From Serinus canaria (lineage: Eukaryota; Chordata; Aves; Passeriformes; Fringillidae), in assembly GCF_022539315.1 (NCBI RefSeq), contig NC_066314.1, positions 51,893,180 to 51,957,179 on the forward strand: a stretch of DNA of 64,000 nucleotides, read 5' to 3'. This document shows positions 10,601 to 20,700 of the stretch, piece by piece. How positions within the stretch are numbered: the first letter of the stretch is position 1; every line of letters starts with the position of its first letter. The notes below the pieces were generated by a model. It had not been told where the DNA came from and ran no database searches. It saw only the letters and a program-made list of their open reading frames with translations. Position numbers and translations under genes: made by a program.

Positions 10601-11749
10601 GTATTTCTGTGGCACAGTAGATTCCAAGTGTACTCCTTGTGTTCTGAAATGGCAGTCTGGAGTGTTCATCATTTTGAAGAGAAAGGGGGGTTGTTTGATT
10701 TATATTTCTTTATTTGCTGAGAACTGTTTCCACATCCCCAAGTGACCAAAAAAGACAAACTTCTCAGTGCTATTGTCACTGAGTACCTTGTTAGTGAACT
10801 CCACCTGTTTGCTGTAGGGGTGTGGTGCAGCCCTTCCCAGCCCATTCTTCCCTGCAGGTCTCATTCAAGCACTTGCTCTCCTGCTCCTCCTGTAGGCAGA
10901 TTCCTACCCAGGACAGGTCTTTTGCTCTGAGAATCTCTCCATCTTGTACATTTACGCCCAATCCAAGGTCCTCCTTGAAAACTGCTTGCCCAAAGCTAAT
11001 CCCTTTGCTTATTTCATTTTCAGCATCTGGGTTTTGTACTCATTTGGACTCCATTGCTGCTTCTGTCATGCTGTAGGCAGTGTAGTGCAGCCAGACAAGT
11101 CAGAGAGAGACAGAAACACTGACTCGCTTTGATGCTTATTCCTACAGCATGAGCCAGGAGCACTACTGCTGGGAGGTATTTTGCAGTGTCATTACAGAGT
11201 GTGTTGCAGTCTGGTAAGCTCCTCTGCATTTACAGACTGAGGGTTGTTAACATGTAGGAGCCTTGTATCCTTACTTGTTCTTCCCTGCCTCCTCCCCAAC
11301 TGCCTTTATGCAGGGTGGGAAGGAAACTGACCTTTTCATCAAGGGTGATATCTGTTCTTCCTAGAACATGAATCTTAATCAACATTTTAATACCAGCTGT
11401 CTTGTGGCAGGAGCAAACTCACTTTTTTGTGTCTTGCAGAGAACGGCAGATCAAGTGCCCCAAGTGTGACAAGTTGTTTCTGAGGACAAATCACCTGAAG
11501 AAGCATCTCAATTCACATGAAGGAAAGAGGGACTATGTCTGTGAAAAATGCTCCAAGGCTTACCTAACCAAATATCACCTCACTCGACATTTAAAAATAT
11601 GTAAAGGCCCCACATCCAGTCTGTCAGCCCCAGAGGAGGAAGAGGAGGAGGATTCAGAGGAGGAATTAATAGACTCTATGAGGACTGAAGATTGTAGGAT
11701 TAACAATGGAGTCTATTCAACAGGTGATGTTCTCTCTGGACACAAATGA
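821..11749 (+). CDS. PRDM4: PRDM4, PR/SET domain zinc-finger protein 4 (3' eight coding exons, partial at 5' end)
   Basis: Spliced coding exons at 821-1615, 4760-4909, 6089-6207, 6945-7030, 8000-8127, 8796-9110, 10239-10407 and 11440-11749 join in phase into 689 residues plus stop. I recognise the protein as PRDM4 (801 residues in human). The first ~112 residues are missing because their exons lie left of the window. In-window numbering: a Ser/Thr/Asn-rich N-terminal region (1-264), a zinc knuckle with C266, C269, C277 and H280, a PR (SET-like) domain (~300-422), an atypical zinc finger and then C2H2 fingers (~430-640), and an acidic Glu-rich tail ending in SGHK. Known family role: a nuclear regulator (SC-1) linked to p75 neurotrophin receptor signalling and PRMT5, acting in cell-cycle control and neural stem cells. 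It lies tail-to-tail with PWP1, as in human. All junctions are GT-AG. Identity is very likely; function is from family knowledge. Confidence 0.96.
1927..1972. repeat. 22-bp direct repeat, period 24, in PRDM4 intron
   Basis: Two copies of tctgttgttttgacttctgt(tt) at 1927-1948 and 1951-1972. Confidence 0.85.
3202..3551. repeat. 350-bp segment bounded by 21-bp inverted repeats
   Basis: The left end (3202-3222, gcagttctggctatccaaat) and right end (3531-3551) are inverted repeats with one mismatch in 21. Ends of the CAG...CTG type recall hAT-family terminal repeats, but I see no target-site duplication and no transposase. It lies in a PRDM4 intron. Confidence 0.5.
4760..4909 (+). CDS. PRDM4: PRDM4 exon: zinc knuckle and start of PR region
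   Basis: The acceptor is tctctgcag and the donor is GTAAGG at 4910. The exon completes Trp265 and encodes CTLCDKAYPSDCPDH, a Cys-Cys-Cys-His cluster matching the zinc knuckle that precedes the PR domain in PRDM4. It then gives SRARLSLPKQLLLRQSIMGA. It ends in phase 1. Confidence 0.95.
6089..6207 (+). CDS. PRDM4: PRDM4 exon: PR domain, first part
   Basis: The acceptor AG is at 6087-6088 and the donor GTCAGT at 6208. It encodes GVWTRETIPVRTCFGPLIGQ followed by HSLEVADW and ends at Trp-Lys in phase 0. The FGPLIG segment is typical of the N-terminal part of PR/SET domains. Human PRDM4 has WTGETIPV at the Arg position seen here. Confidence 0.95.
6945..7030 (+). CDS. PRDM4: PRDM4 exon: PR domain, central part
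   Basis: The acceptor is ctggtag and the donor is GTGAGA at 7031. This 86-bp exon encodes IYHNGVLEFCVITTDENECN, then WMMFVRKA, the central PR-domain strand region (NWMMFVR is the characteristic core), and ends two bases into an Arg codon. Confidence 0.95.
8000..8127 (+). CDS. PRDM4: PRDM4 exon: PR domain, C-terminal part
   Basis: The acceptor is ttactgtag and the donor is GTAAGT at 8128. It encodes NQEEQNLVAYPHDGKIYFCT, then the PR-domain closing segment ELLFYYSRDYARQL. It ends on the first base of a Gly codon, so phase 1 continues either into the exon at 8796 or into the candidate cassette exon at 8481. Confidence 0.95.
8361..8475 (+). repeat. T-rich low-complexity tract
   Basis: About 115 bp are almost entirely T with scattered G. 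It lies inside the PRDM4 intron and immediately precedes an AG at 8479-8480, so it could act as an unusually long polypyrimidine tract. Alternatively it is the reverse-complemented poly(A) tail of an old retroposon. Confidence 0.85.
8481..8678 (+). other. PRDM4: Candidate in-phase cassette exon in PRDM4 (unconfirmed)
   Basis: This is an inference. An acceptor (T-rich tract, then ttttaaatag) and a donor (aaag then gtgaaa at 8679) bound 198 bp, exactly 66 codons. It enters and leaves in phase 1, matching the exons on both sides, and contains no stop codon. The insert would read VFCSSRAKGVLELKMFLSS, later DMSELCSKLFQSLAPQN, and end HWTTVKKKNK. It would add a linker between the PR domain and the first finger. 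Human PRDM4 as I remember it has no such insert. It may be a lineage-specific exon or a chance open stretch. Confidence 0.35.
8796..9110 (+). CDS. PRDM4: PRDM4 exon: atypical finger and two C2H2 zinc fingers
   Basis: The acceptor is gtgcccaaag and the donor is GTAAGG at 9111. It encodes VPEHPDVHICHCGKECASYA and an atypical finger ending HLSSHIHNH, then a Ser/His/Gly-rich linker. Two fingers follow, CSMCPQAFISPSKLHVHFMGH-like (C-x2-C...H-x3-H) and CDFCSKAFSDPSNLRTHLKI(H). It ends one base into a Gly codon within the TG linker. Confidence 0.96.
10239..10407 (+). CDS. PRDM4: PRDM4 exon: two C2H2 zinc fingers
   Basis: The acceptor is actcctag and the donor is GTAAGT at 10408. It encodes QKNYRCTLCDKSFTQKAH and completes one finger, then the canonical linker HTGEKNLKCDYCEKLFMRR and a second finger ending in HVLTHT. 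It ends two bases into a Gln codon. Confidence 0.96.
11440..11749 (+). CDS. PRDM4: PRDM4 last coding exon: terminal fingers, acidic tail and stop
   Basis: The acceptor is gtgtcttgcag. It encodes ERQIKCPKCDKLFLRTNHLK (C2H2), then DYVCEKCSKAYLTKYHLTRH with a final Cys in place of His (C2HC). A Glu-rich acidic stretch (EEEEEED) follows, and the tail DCRINNGVYSTGDVLSGHK ends at a TGA at 11747-11749. The tail closely matches the human C terminus. Confidence 0.96.
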
Positions 11750-12590
11750 AGAAGAGAGAGAAACTTTCTTGGATATTATAAGTAGGGGAGAAGAAAACCC
11801 TCTTCCTTGTTTCCCCAGTCACCAGTGTATGTCAGGTGAGGAGTTTTCCTTTTGTTTTTGTGTCTCCACACTACCACCACTTAAAATAATCTGCAGCCAG
11901 AACACTGAACAAGACTGGATCATGCATGTACAAGTGAAGAGTTGCTGAGAAGGAAATGTAAGGCAAGATTTCTTCCACACACGCTGTGCATACTTCTCCA
12001 AATCACTCAGATTAATCCATCCAGTGCCAGGACACATGACACACCTCGCATAGCCCTTCACGCAAAGAGCCACGAACCAAAATGTAGTTGAGGGGTTGCA
12101 GTGACCTGTAAGCCAACTGTCCTTAACTGCCCAGGTGTGACATGAAGAGAAACAAGGAAAAAATGGTTGTGGAACTTTTTAACTGAAGGCTGTGGTTTGG
12201 CACAAAGCAAAAACTTCTGAATGCTCAGGTTTCCTTCTTTAAACAAAACCTTTTGGTTAAAGAAAAGGCCAGTGAAATCAATACTTCCATACAAAGTATC
12301 CCACTACAGAAAATCAGACATTGGTTTTTGGAGAACAGTTATCCCCTCTTCTCCCTCACGTTCACAGCCCATGGAAGCAGGTGAAGAGATAAAAGACTGT
12401 ATGGACTCAGTAAGGACAGGGCTTACAGATGATCAGGCAGTGTTTACAGTATATGCTATTTCTTGTGCTGTAAACCTTTTACCACCTAGAATGATGGGAG
12501 GTTTGCTGCTAATATTATTTATGAAATGAAGGTTATTACATTTGGTTGTTTTCTTTTGAAATAAATTAAAAATGTGGCTCTTCTATAATG
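11750..12590 (+). other. PRDM4: PRDM4 3' UTR (approximate end)
   Basis: This is non-coding sequence after the PRDM4 stop. A canonical AATAAA lies at 12560-12565 in an AT-rich context followed by T-rich and GT-bearing sequence, so cleavage near 12580-12600 is likely. The end is inferred from that signal alone. Confidence 0.6.
12560..12565 (+). terminator. PRDM4: PRDM4 poly(A) signal AATAAA
   Basis: This is a canonical hexamer about 810 bp after the stop codon, the first good one downstream in the sense direction. Confidence 0.6.
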
Positions 12591-12599
12591 TTCTTTCTT

Positions 12600-14240
12600 A
12601 ATATTTATATATGCTGAAAAAGAATGTTCCTATTTCTGATAATGATGCTAAGAGAAGTAACACCACTTTTTAATCATCTGCCTCTCCCAGGCTTTCCTGG
12701 GTCATGGTATGTGTAGGAGCACCTCCATGAACTGGGCAGCTAAAGAACTCTAGATTTGCTGTGTCACTCCTCTGGTTGTGCTGCAAAAGAAGTTTCAGCT
12801 GTTCTCTGACAAGGTAATGGGAGGTTCCCTTGGAAAAGAGGCTCTGCTTCATGGCCTAAGCTTAGCTGTACCTGTCCCTGGATGCTGCAGTTCCTAGAGA
12901 GCTCCCAGGGTTCTTAAAACCTGAAAATGCTTACCTCAGATCAGTATGTGACCAAAAAGCTCCAGAGAGACAAGTGCTGGGATCTTGGTAAATCCAGGGA
13001 AATATGTGTTTAAATCCAGGGAAATATGTGTTGCTTCCAGTAATGCAAGTTCTCCCAAAAACAAAAAGCAACTTTGAGAGCTACAGTGCCAATTATATTA
13101 CTAGGGTTAGAGGTAAGAGAAATCACTTACCCTCAAATATCTTGTCACAAAGCATTTATTTAAAATTAAAGCTTTGAAAAACCTTGAAGTTTTCAATGGA
13201 GAGCAGTTAAACAGCAGAGGTTCTGGTACATACACCTTCTTAAGCTTCACAAAAGCATTTGTTTTCCACACATCATTCTCTACTGCTTGGCAGAGACAGG
13301 ATGGATGCAGGAATCCCAGCACATCCAGAGTATTCTTGGTTACTGTAAAGCCATGCTGAACATCTTCACCAGACTACAAACAGCTGAAGTAGCTTTAAAG
13401 TAGCCAGTTGCCCTTAAGGGATAGGAAGGAAAATTACAGACTTGCCTCTTCCCCATCTGCAGTTTGTAGGGACTCAATTTATCTGCTTTAGCTCACCAGC
13501 ATGAACTACAGTGAGTTAGGGTGAAAAGCAGGGGAAGAGCTTGGCAGCTGTGAGTATGATCCTACAGCTGCTTTGGCAACAGTGGATTTAATACCCAGGG
13601 TATTTTGCAGCAGGAACACTCTACAGGCACCTTCAGTGTGTGCAGAGGGCAAGTGCCCAATGGAAGGTAAGAGCATCAATTAAGTTCCTGAGGTAAAGCA
13701 GATGCGTGTTACTTTATAAATGAAATTATTTGAGTCACATCCCTTGATTAGGTTCCTGATTCTGCAAACAAGGGGCTTAAGTCGGTGGTTAAAGTGATAC
13801 TTAAAACTTTCCTCTGTGCCTTCAGGTGTCAGGCAGAAATGCCTGAGCAGAGTTAAGAACATAATAGAGCTTTTTACCAGTAACAGTGACCAGCTGGGAT
13901 CCCAACCCTCACTTTGTGTCCTGACAGCCTCTCATCCTCCTTGAGTAGCAGCTCCTTGTTTCAGTTGAAATTCTCTTGAAATACATCTGGAGTGTGAAGA
14001 AAAGCCCAATACTATGTGCAATGTCACTAAACTTCAGGTGCCGTGGAACCTGGAAAAAGAAATCCCAGTCTTGGTGGGACAGAGCTGGGTTATTTCTGGT
14101 TTGATACTGGTGATACCTGTATTAGAAATACATTCCAAGATTCTGCTTGGAGACTCCAACTTGTTGCCTGAGAACTACTTTAAAGACTTAAAAAGTTAGA
14201 AAGATCTGTCAAAATCTGTAAACCTAGTCTCAAATTAAGG
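12600..14240. other. Intergenic spacer between convergent PRDM4 and PWP1
   Basis: I see no exon, RNA gene or recognised repeat here apart from a perfect 22-bp tandem duplication at 12989-13032. Transcripts from both sides may overlap in it if longer 3' UTRs are used. Confidence 0.6.
12989..13032. repeat. Perfect 22-bp tandem duplication
   Basis: Two adjacent identical copies of a 22-bp unit (12989-13010 and 13011-13032, beginning taaatccaggg). The lack of divergence suggests a recent replication-slippage event. Confidence 0.9.
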
Positions 14241-14663
14241 ATAAATTATTTATTTACACTTGTAATTTAAGTCAATTAATCTTTTGTTTATTTATTACAC
14301 AACTGTTGTGTGAAATATTTTTCTTTATGCCCTTAGAGAGTTTTATCTTTTACCTTCTTTGCAGTATTCAACAAACTTCTGTGGTCACAGAATGCTTTTC
14401 TAGTGACTCTTCCATTTTATGTACCAGATTTACATATGGTGGCCCCTGTTTCAGGGATCATTATCTCAGCGAGTGATTCAGTCTTTCAGAGCTGGTAATA
14501 GAGGACAGGAGCTTAGAGCTTACACACCACCACCTTTCTTTGGCTGAGATGAAGAAGCCTGCTGATTGCAAGACACCAGAGTCACTTCCAAACACGGGCA
14601 TTTGTAGAATACACATTAGTTGTAGTTCCATTAATTACTTTGATTTTTTTGATGTTTGGTCCA
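14240..14663 (-). other. PWP1: PWP1 3' UTR (approximate)
   Basis: This is the sequence after the PWP1 stop. AATAAA hexamers on the - strand occur at 14291-14296, 14287-14292 and 14249-14254, so the transcript probably ends near 14230-14280. Confidence 0.55.
14287..14296 (-). terminator. PWP1: PWP1 poly(A) signals (overlapping AATAAA)
   Basis: The + strand reads tttatttatt, giving two overlapping AATAAA hexamers on the - strand about 370 bp past the stop. A further copy lies at 14249-14254. Confidence 0.5.
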
Positions 14664-14779
14664 TCATGATTCCATTGCTGTCTCCAAATCATTGCTGCTA
14701 CTGCTGGCTGTGGAGCTGGAAGCCACTGTGTTTGCACTAGCCAGGATGAGCCTCTCTCTGTTTCCAAAAACTTCATTCA
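14664..14779 (-). CDS. PWP1: PWP1 exon 15: C-terminal tail and stop
   Basis: The acceptor is tgtgttgcag. It encodes [20 protein letters not shown], a Ser-rich stretch, and ends NDLETAMES then TGA (14666-14664). Human ends with NEAFGRRERLVLGSA and PMES, which fixes both frame and stop. Confidence 0.94.
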
Positions 14780-17700
14780 CTGCAACACAAATGGAATTTC
14801 TTACATGTTACTCTCCCAAAGGAAAGAGGAGTACAGCACGGACAGCCTGGTGAGCACCACGGAATGGAAATCCCAACCTGCTGTGGTTTCAAAGCTCTTC
14901 CCCTCACCCCCAAGTACAGAGTTGAGCCTAAAGGTCAGGAAAGTGCCTGTCTATGATAGTTCAACTACAAGTTCTGTTATTTTTCCTCCAGAGCATCTAG
15001 AGATTTCCTCTGCAAAATTCTGTACCTAAGTACTGTAAAACTGATGAAGTTTGAAGACCACATCATTAGGTTTAAATTATTTATTTCTGGTTTTAGTCTC
15101 TGGTTCCCAACAGGCTCTTAAGAGCCTTCTGCAGAAAAATCATGCTGTTTACTTACAGGTAGCTACAAGTGATCAAAATCAGTCCTTACTTTTCTTCCCA
15201 TAAGTACTCAAAAAATATGATAACAAATCACATCAAGACTATCAAGGAAAAAAACCATAGGTATTATAAGAAATATGGTATTATACATCAGCTGCGAGAA
15301 CATAAATCGTGTCAAGCAGTTCTCCAATTTAGAAATAAACCTAAGTTTTTTGAAGCTGAAAATGTGACCACACATACAGTCTTGGAGTATTTAAAAATAC
15401 TAGCCTATGGTTTTCTGTCAGAGTCACAATACATTACTGAATACAAATACACCCTGCAAGAAAGGGGAGAACCACGACCTTCAAAGAAATTAGAACATTA
15501 CCTGCAGAGATCTTGCTTATATCCCAAACACGCAGCCCTTCTCGCTCTCCTCCAAAGGCAAAGACAAACGGGAAGTCAGGGCAGCAAGCTGCACAGAACA
15601 GAACTCCCTGACAGGGTCAGAGAAAAAAAAGAGAATTTTTTTTTTTAATCTTAAAATGAATTTGTCATCTGAAAATACTTTCACCAAGCAAGTTTTAACA
15701 AATGTAATTAAGTTTCTGAAACTTCTTTCGTAAAGACATAAAATGAAAATCAAGAGCTGCTAATTATAAACAGTTAATCACATCTTGGTCTTGAATGTAG
15801 CAGATGAAAGCTGGAGCACCCATAGTTCTACTCAGAACATTGTATCTGGAATTTGGGACTCTGAGGCTTTAAAGCAGTCTGCCAATTCCATGTGGAATAT
15901 TGCACTGTGATGACAATGATTTACCCAGAATATGTTCCTATTTTTTTCCCTAAGATTCAAACTAGACAGAAAAAGAATAAGAAGACATAGTTTTTATATA
16001 AAACTTAGTAGAATCAAGACATAAATATTACTGTAACATAAATATTACTGTACCATTTTCATATCCCTGGAATGGACTAAACTTGGTCTGTCACCCAAGA
16101 TATCCCAAATTTTCACATATTTGTCAGCAGATGATGTCACAAGGCACCCTTTGATCTGACTGCTTAGTTGTAGTCCTGGAAGAAGAGTGCAGCAGTGAGA
16201 GAGCAAGAGGCAATCCCCATTTCACAGAGATTAGGATACATTTTGAAGTGAAGATATGAGAACAACCCCAATATTGTCCTCACACTAACTCCATTCCAGA
16301 ACAAAGGAGCAGAACTTTCATTAAAGTTCCATGCTGCCACTGTAGTGAGAGCCAAGGGAACCATGCAGGCCTATTTTGCCTCCCAATCCCCTAGCAGAGA
16401 TTTGTTTTGCATGCCAGCTACCGTGAGTAGCATGCACAACTCACTTGTTAAACAAAGAATCACTACACCTCAGTGCTAAGGTTTAAAAGCATCTTCCAGA
16501 TGTGCCTTGCCCACTTGGAACAAACAGGACACAAAGGCAATTTACCTGACACCTCTTCATCGTGAGCTTTCAGAGTAAATAGGGGCTTATCAGCGCGAGC
16601 ATCCAGACAGTACACAAAGCCATCGTCTGTGCTTGCCTACGAAATCACAGCATTTAAAAAACAAACAGCCACAGTCACTCATCTGGAAAAAAACAGCCAG
16701 TGAATTAACACCAACCCTCCGGTAAACCCCTCTGATCTAAGGCAGACACTACTTCTCCCTAGGATATGTTATACTGTTCCCAGGCCTGCACTCCCAAAGT
16801 CAGGCTCCACCCAGCTGGTACCCCAGCTATTCTATGAACCTCAACTATGCTGCACCGATGACATAGAAGTCTTAATCCCATGCAAACTTCTTAAAGTGTA
16901 TTTTGAGGAGAGTTGCCCCACTAAGTTTGGTCCTCAGGTCAGGCAATCAAATACAGAACCTTCAGTCTCTTTACTGTCAGTTCAAAGCTTTGGAGCCATC
17001 AGTGGCTGCACAGTAGTCCTGTGCAAAACTAAGTGTGATTACACCAGGAGAGATCTACATCATAAAACCAACAGAGCTGAGCAGCCACTTCTGTTGGCTG
17101 TATACACAAAGCAACAGAGAACTAGACAGCCATTGAGACAATAGGGAAGATTTGTTTTTAAATTCTGTTGCAAAGTTTTATTACAAAAAACTCAACAACA
17201 CCAAGATATTTTTCCCTTATACTCTAGGTGGCTGTAAGTCTCTTCTCCAGGTAATAAGCAACAGAACAACAGAAAATGGCCTCAAGTTGCACCAGGGGTA
17301 GTTTAGATTGGACATCAGCAAAAATGTCTTTACTGAAAGGATTGTCAAGCACTGGCACAGGCTGGACAGGGAAGTGGTGGAATCCCCACCCCTGGAGGTA
17401 TTTAAAAGCCATGTCAATGAGGCACTTATGGACATGGTTTAGTGGTGGACTTGGCAGTGCTGGGTTAATATTTAAACTTCATCTCAGAGGACTTTTCCAA
17501 CCTAAAGGAGAGGATCACTCCATACCAGCCAGGAGGACAGTGCCCTCTAGCGCTGACTTGAAACACTGAATTAACATTCAGGATCTTAGTTCAAATTAGC
17601 TATTTCTCAGCTGCAGTTCCTTCACTGCATAAAACACAACAGAAACTCTGCAAAGGAAAATGTATCCCAACCACTGAACATTGCTACGATGTCACCAAGG

Positions 17701-20700
17701 TTTTCACCTCCGGAGTAAAAAAGCACCAGCATCAATACCTTTTCTACTGTCACAGTGAAGATACCAAATAAGTAGCTGGTCTAGAGATAACTTATTGAAA
17801 ACACTACCTAAAAACATCCTCCCTCAGACTGCATTATTATAATAAGCAGCACAAACCATCCAAATGTCCATGGCCTCCACTCTGATTCAGAAGCATTATG
17901 AACAATAAATAGGTTAACACAAGTTAAATGACATGGCAACAACCAACCAGAACAGAGAAGCATGTACTCACCAAGAAATGGCAAGGTGAGAAATGATTCC
18001 AAATTACTCTCTCAACCTGACCACTAAACCGCCACACTCGATGGCTGTCCTGGGGGTTCCTGCAGTCGTACAGCACTGCTGATCTAGGGGACAAAGGGAC
18101 AGGAAATAAAATTAAAAAAAAATTAATTTAGAAAAAAAATCAGCACAGAACACTTCATTATGTAATTTGCTTTCTCACTGACATCTACAGAAGCTCTATG
18201 TAAACTATAATTAAAAAAATTAAATGCAAACAACTTCACTACTTAATCTTCAATTTCAGTAACAGATTAAAATCTTGCAGATAAGTATGAGATTTTTTCC
18301 ATGTACTTCAGTTTCATCTTGGTTACAGTCTCTATTGAAACTAAGCAGAGCTTGAATTTACTCAATACACAAGATACTTATCACATAGCAGACCATAATT
18401 ATGCAAATATATCACTTAATTACAAACAGACTTCAGTAAACTCAAGTAATGATGCATTAATTAGGAAATCATTTTGTCATATATATGCATACATCTTCAA
18501 ATATGTTTAATAAAAAAAATAATTTCTAAAAAACCAACAATCTTAACAAATGCTTAGAGAAACACTACTCCACAAAAGAGAAAGAGTGGATGGCAGTCAG
18601 TGGGTCCTCTGGGATTCTTTACAGACACATGCTCAGCTGAGTGGCTGCAGAATCTGTCCCAACTCAAAAAGCTCCTGGGTGCAAATGCAAGGGAGGAATG
18701 GTCATGTCAGTCCAGCATCACCTCACCACTATCAACATCCTCAGTGTAACCCATTCCCACTATATCATATAATTAAAGAAGTGTGTTGTAGGTTTCCCAG
18801 GTCTTTTACCAGGCACTTCACACAAGTTTCTTTAAGTCTGATTTCCAGGTTATGAAGGAATCGCCCAAGGCTCACTGAATTGCCCGTGGTCCTGCAATGC
18901 TTTGGAGGAAAAATCCACAAGGGCACTCCCTTAGTTTATGGATAGCACAGTGGTTTAGAGGTGTCCATGGTACCAAAGCAGCAGCTAAAAAGGGATCAGC
19001 AGCTGGTCACTGCTTGGATTTAATGCTTCCTTTTATCAAAGGAAGTCAAGAGGGAGGGAAAAGACAGAAGCCACTTCCTAACAACAGCAAAAGGTCCTCC
19101 TCCAATACTTCAGCAGATGCAGCAAGAAAAAAACCAGAAGCCAAAGAACTTAAAGGCTTGGCTAAAGATTGGCAAGCCTATACATTATTTTAACATAAGG
19201 ACAAAGTCTTAAAAGCAGAATAAAAAAACCAATGTAAGAAAATCATGGTGATAGAACAAAATTTGAAAGTTATTCCACTGAGATGGGAGAACAGAGAGGG
19301 AGTTTTTTGGCTGGCAGGACTTACAAGACCTGGCAGCCACAGAGTAGTCCAAGTGTGCAGACACAAACCATTTCCCAGCATGTCCAGGCTGCAATCACAG
19401 GAGACAGCCCATTACTCTTTGGCTGTGTCTATAGAGGCTGGAGGCAGAGAACTGGGATTTTAAAGTCCCTCATGCATCCACCCTGGCCTTACTGGCTGGC
19501 AAAACCTGGGCAAATTTTCACAGGAATAAACAGTGACATGTTCCCAATGAAGAAAATGCCATAAGACCAAATAAGAAATAAATTTGGTTTGGAGCAGGCA
19601 GACACCTGGCACAGAAAATGTCAGTCCAGATGGTTAAAGCATTTGCTACCCTTGAAAAAAAGGTAAAGAAAACTATGTCCTGGCCATATGAAAATCTGGA
19701 TTCCTTGCTGGAAAAAAATAACAGCATTACCCAAACTGGCAGGGTTATAAAAAAAAATGAAAGAAAACACAAGGCTTAAATGAATATGAATACCCTCCCC
19801 AGGTGCAACATGTGAAAACATGAACCTGACATACTTATCAAATGATCCAGAAACGAGGGTCTGAGTTTCAAACGGATGAAACTGCAATGTCTGGACCTAG
19901 ATAATGGAAGATTTTATGTAATACACATATACAGGAACTTTCTTGGAACAAAATACAAAACCATCCCAACCCCAAGCAAGCACACAGTCCTCCCCAAAAA
20001 ACCCACCCAATTAAGCTTGTTGATACTCAGATCGCTCAAAATCAGTGCAAGAGATGTGCATTACTTCAAACACCCCCACCTAGTGAAAACAAGATATTTT
20101 CCAATATAATATGATAAACAGAACCCCATGCCCCCTTTCTGACCTAGATATTAGTTAAAAAAAAAAAAAAAAAAAAGCTGGAGGTGAAAGAATATCTGCT
20201 TCCAGTTGGGGGGAAAAAAGCAGATCTTAACAAAAAATGAAAATCAGGAGTTTGTCAAGGGCAGTGACTTTGTTAGCAGCAAAATAAGGTTACAGCTATT
20301 AATAACTAGCTTTTACATTTTAATTACTGAGATTAATTCATTTCTGAAGTACCCATCACTATGGTATTTTAGTATCATTTATTTTAAACCTTTTGACCTA
20401 GAACAAACTCTAACTGACACTCATTGTTCCCTTAAGAGAGTAACAGTTTGACCTATGTTCAGACATCTATTTTTGTAGCTTATACCAGCACTATTATATT
20501 CCCCACCATTAGGGCCAATCCACAAAATGTATTTTAGAAACTGTTACAAAGCTTTTTAAACTTGCTTAAAGAAAAGTTAAATAACATCTTAAAAAGCAAA
20601 TACAGTGCTGTTTGCAAAAGCAACTAATTAATAAATTAAAACAATTCTGCACAGATGTTAGAAAATTAGAGGATTGTTGTTCTAAGGGTTCACTACCAAG

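Noticed and set aside
15169..15648. Open frame of 159 residues on the + strand
   Set aside because: It overlaps PWP1 exon 14 antisense. The - strand exon is fully supported by splice sites and family similarity, and the + strand product has no recognisable domain.
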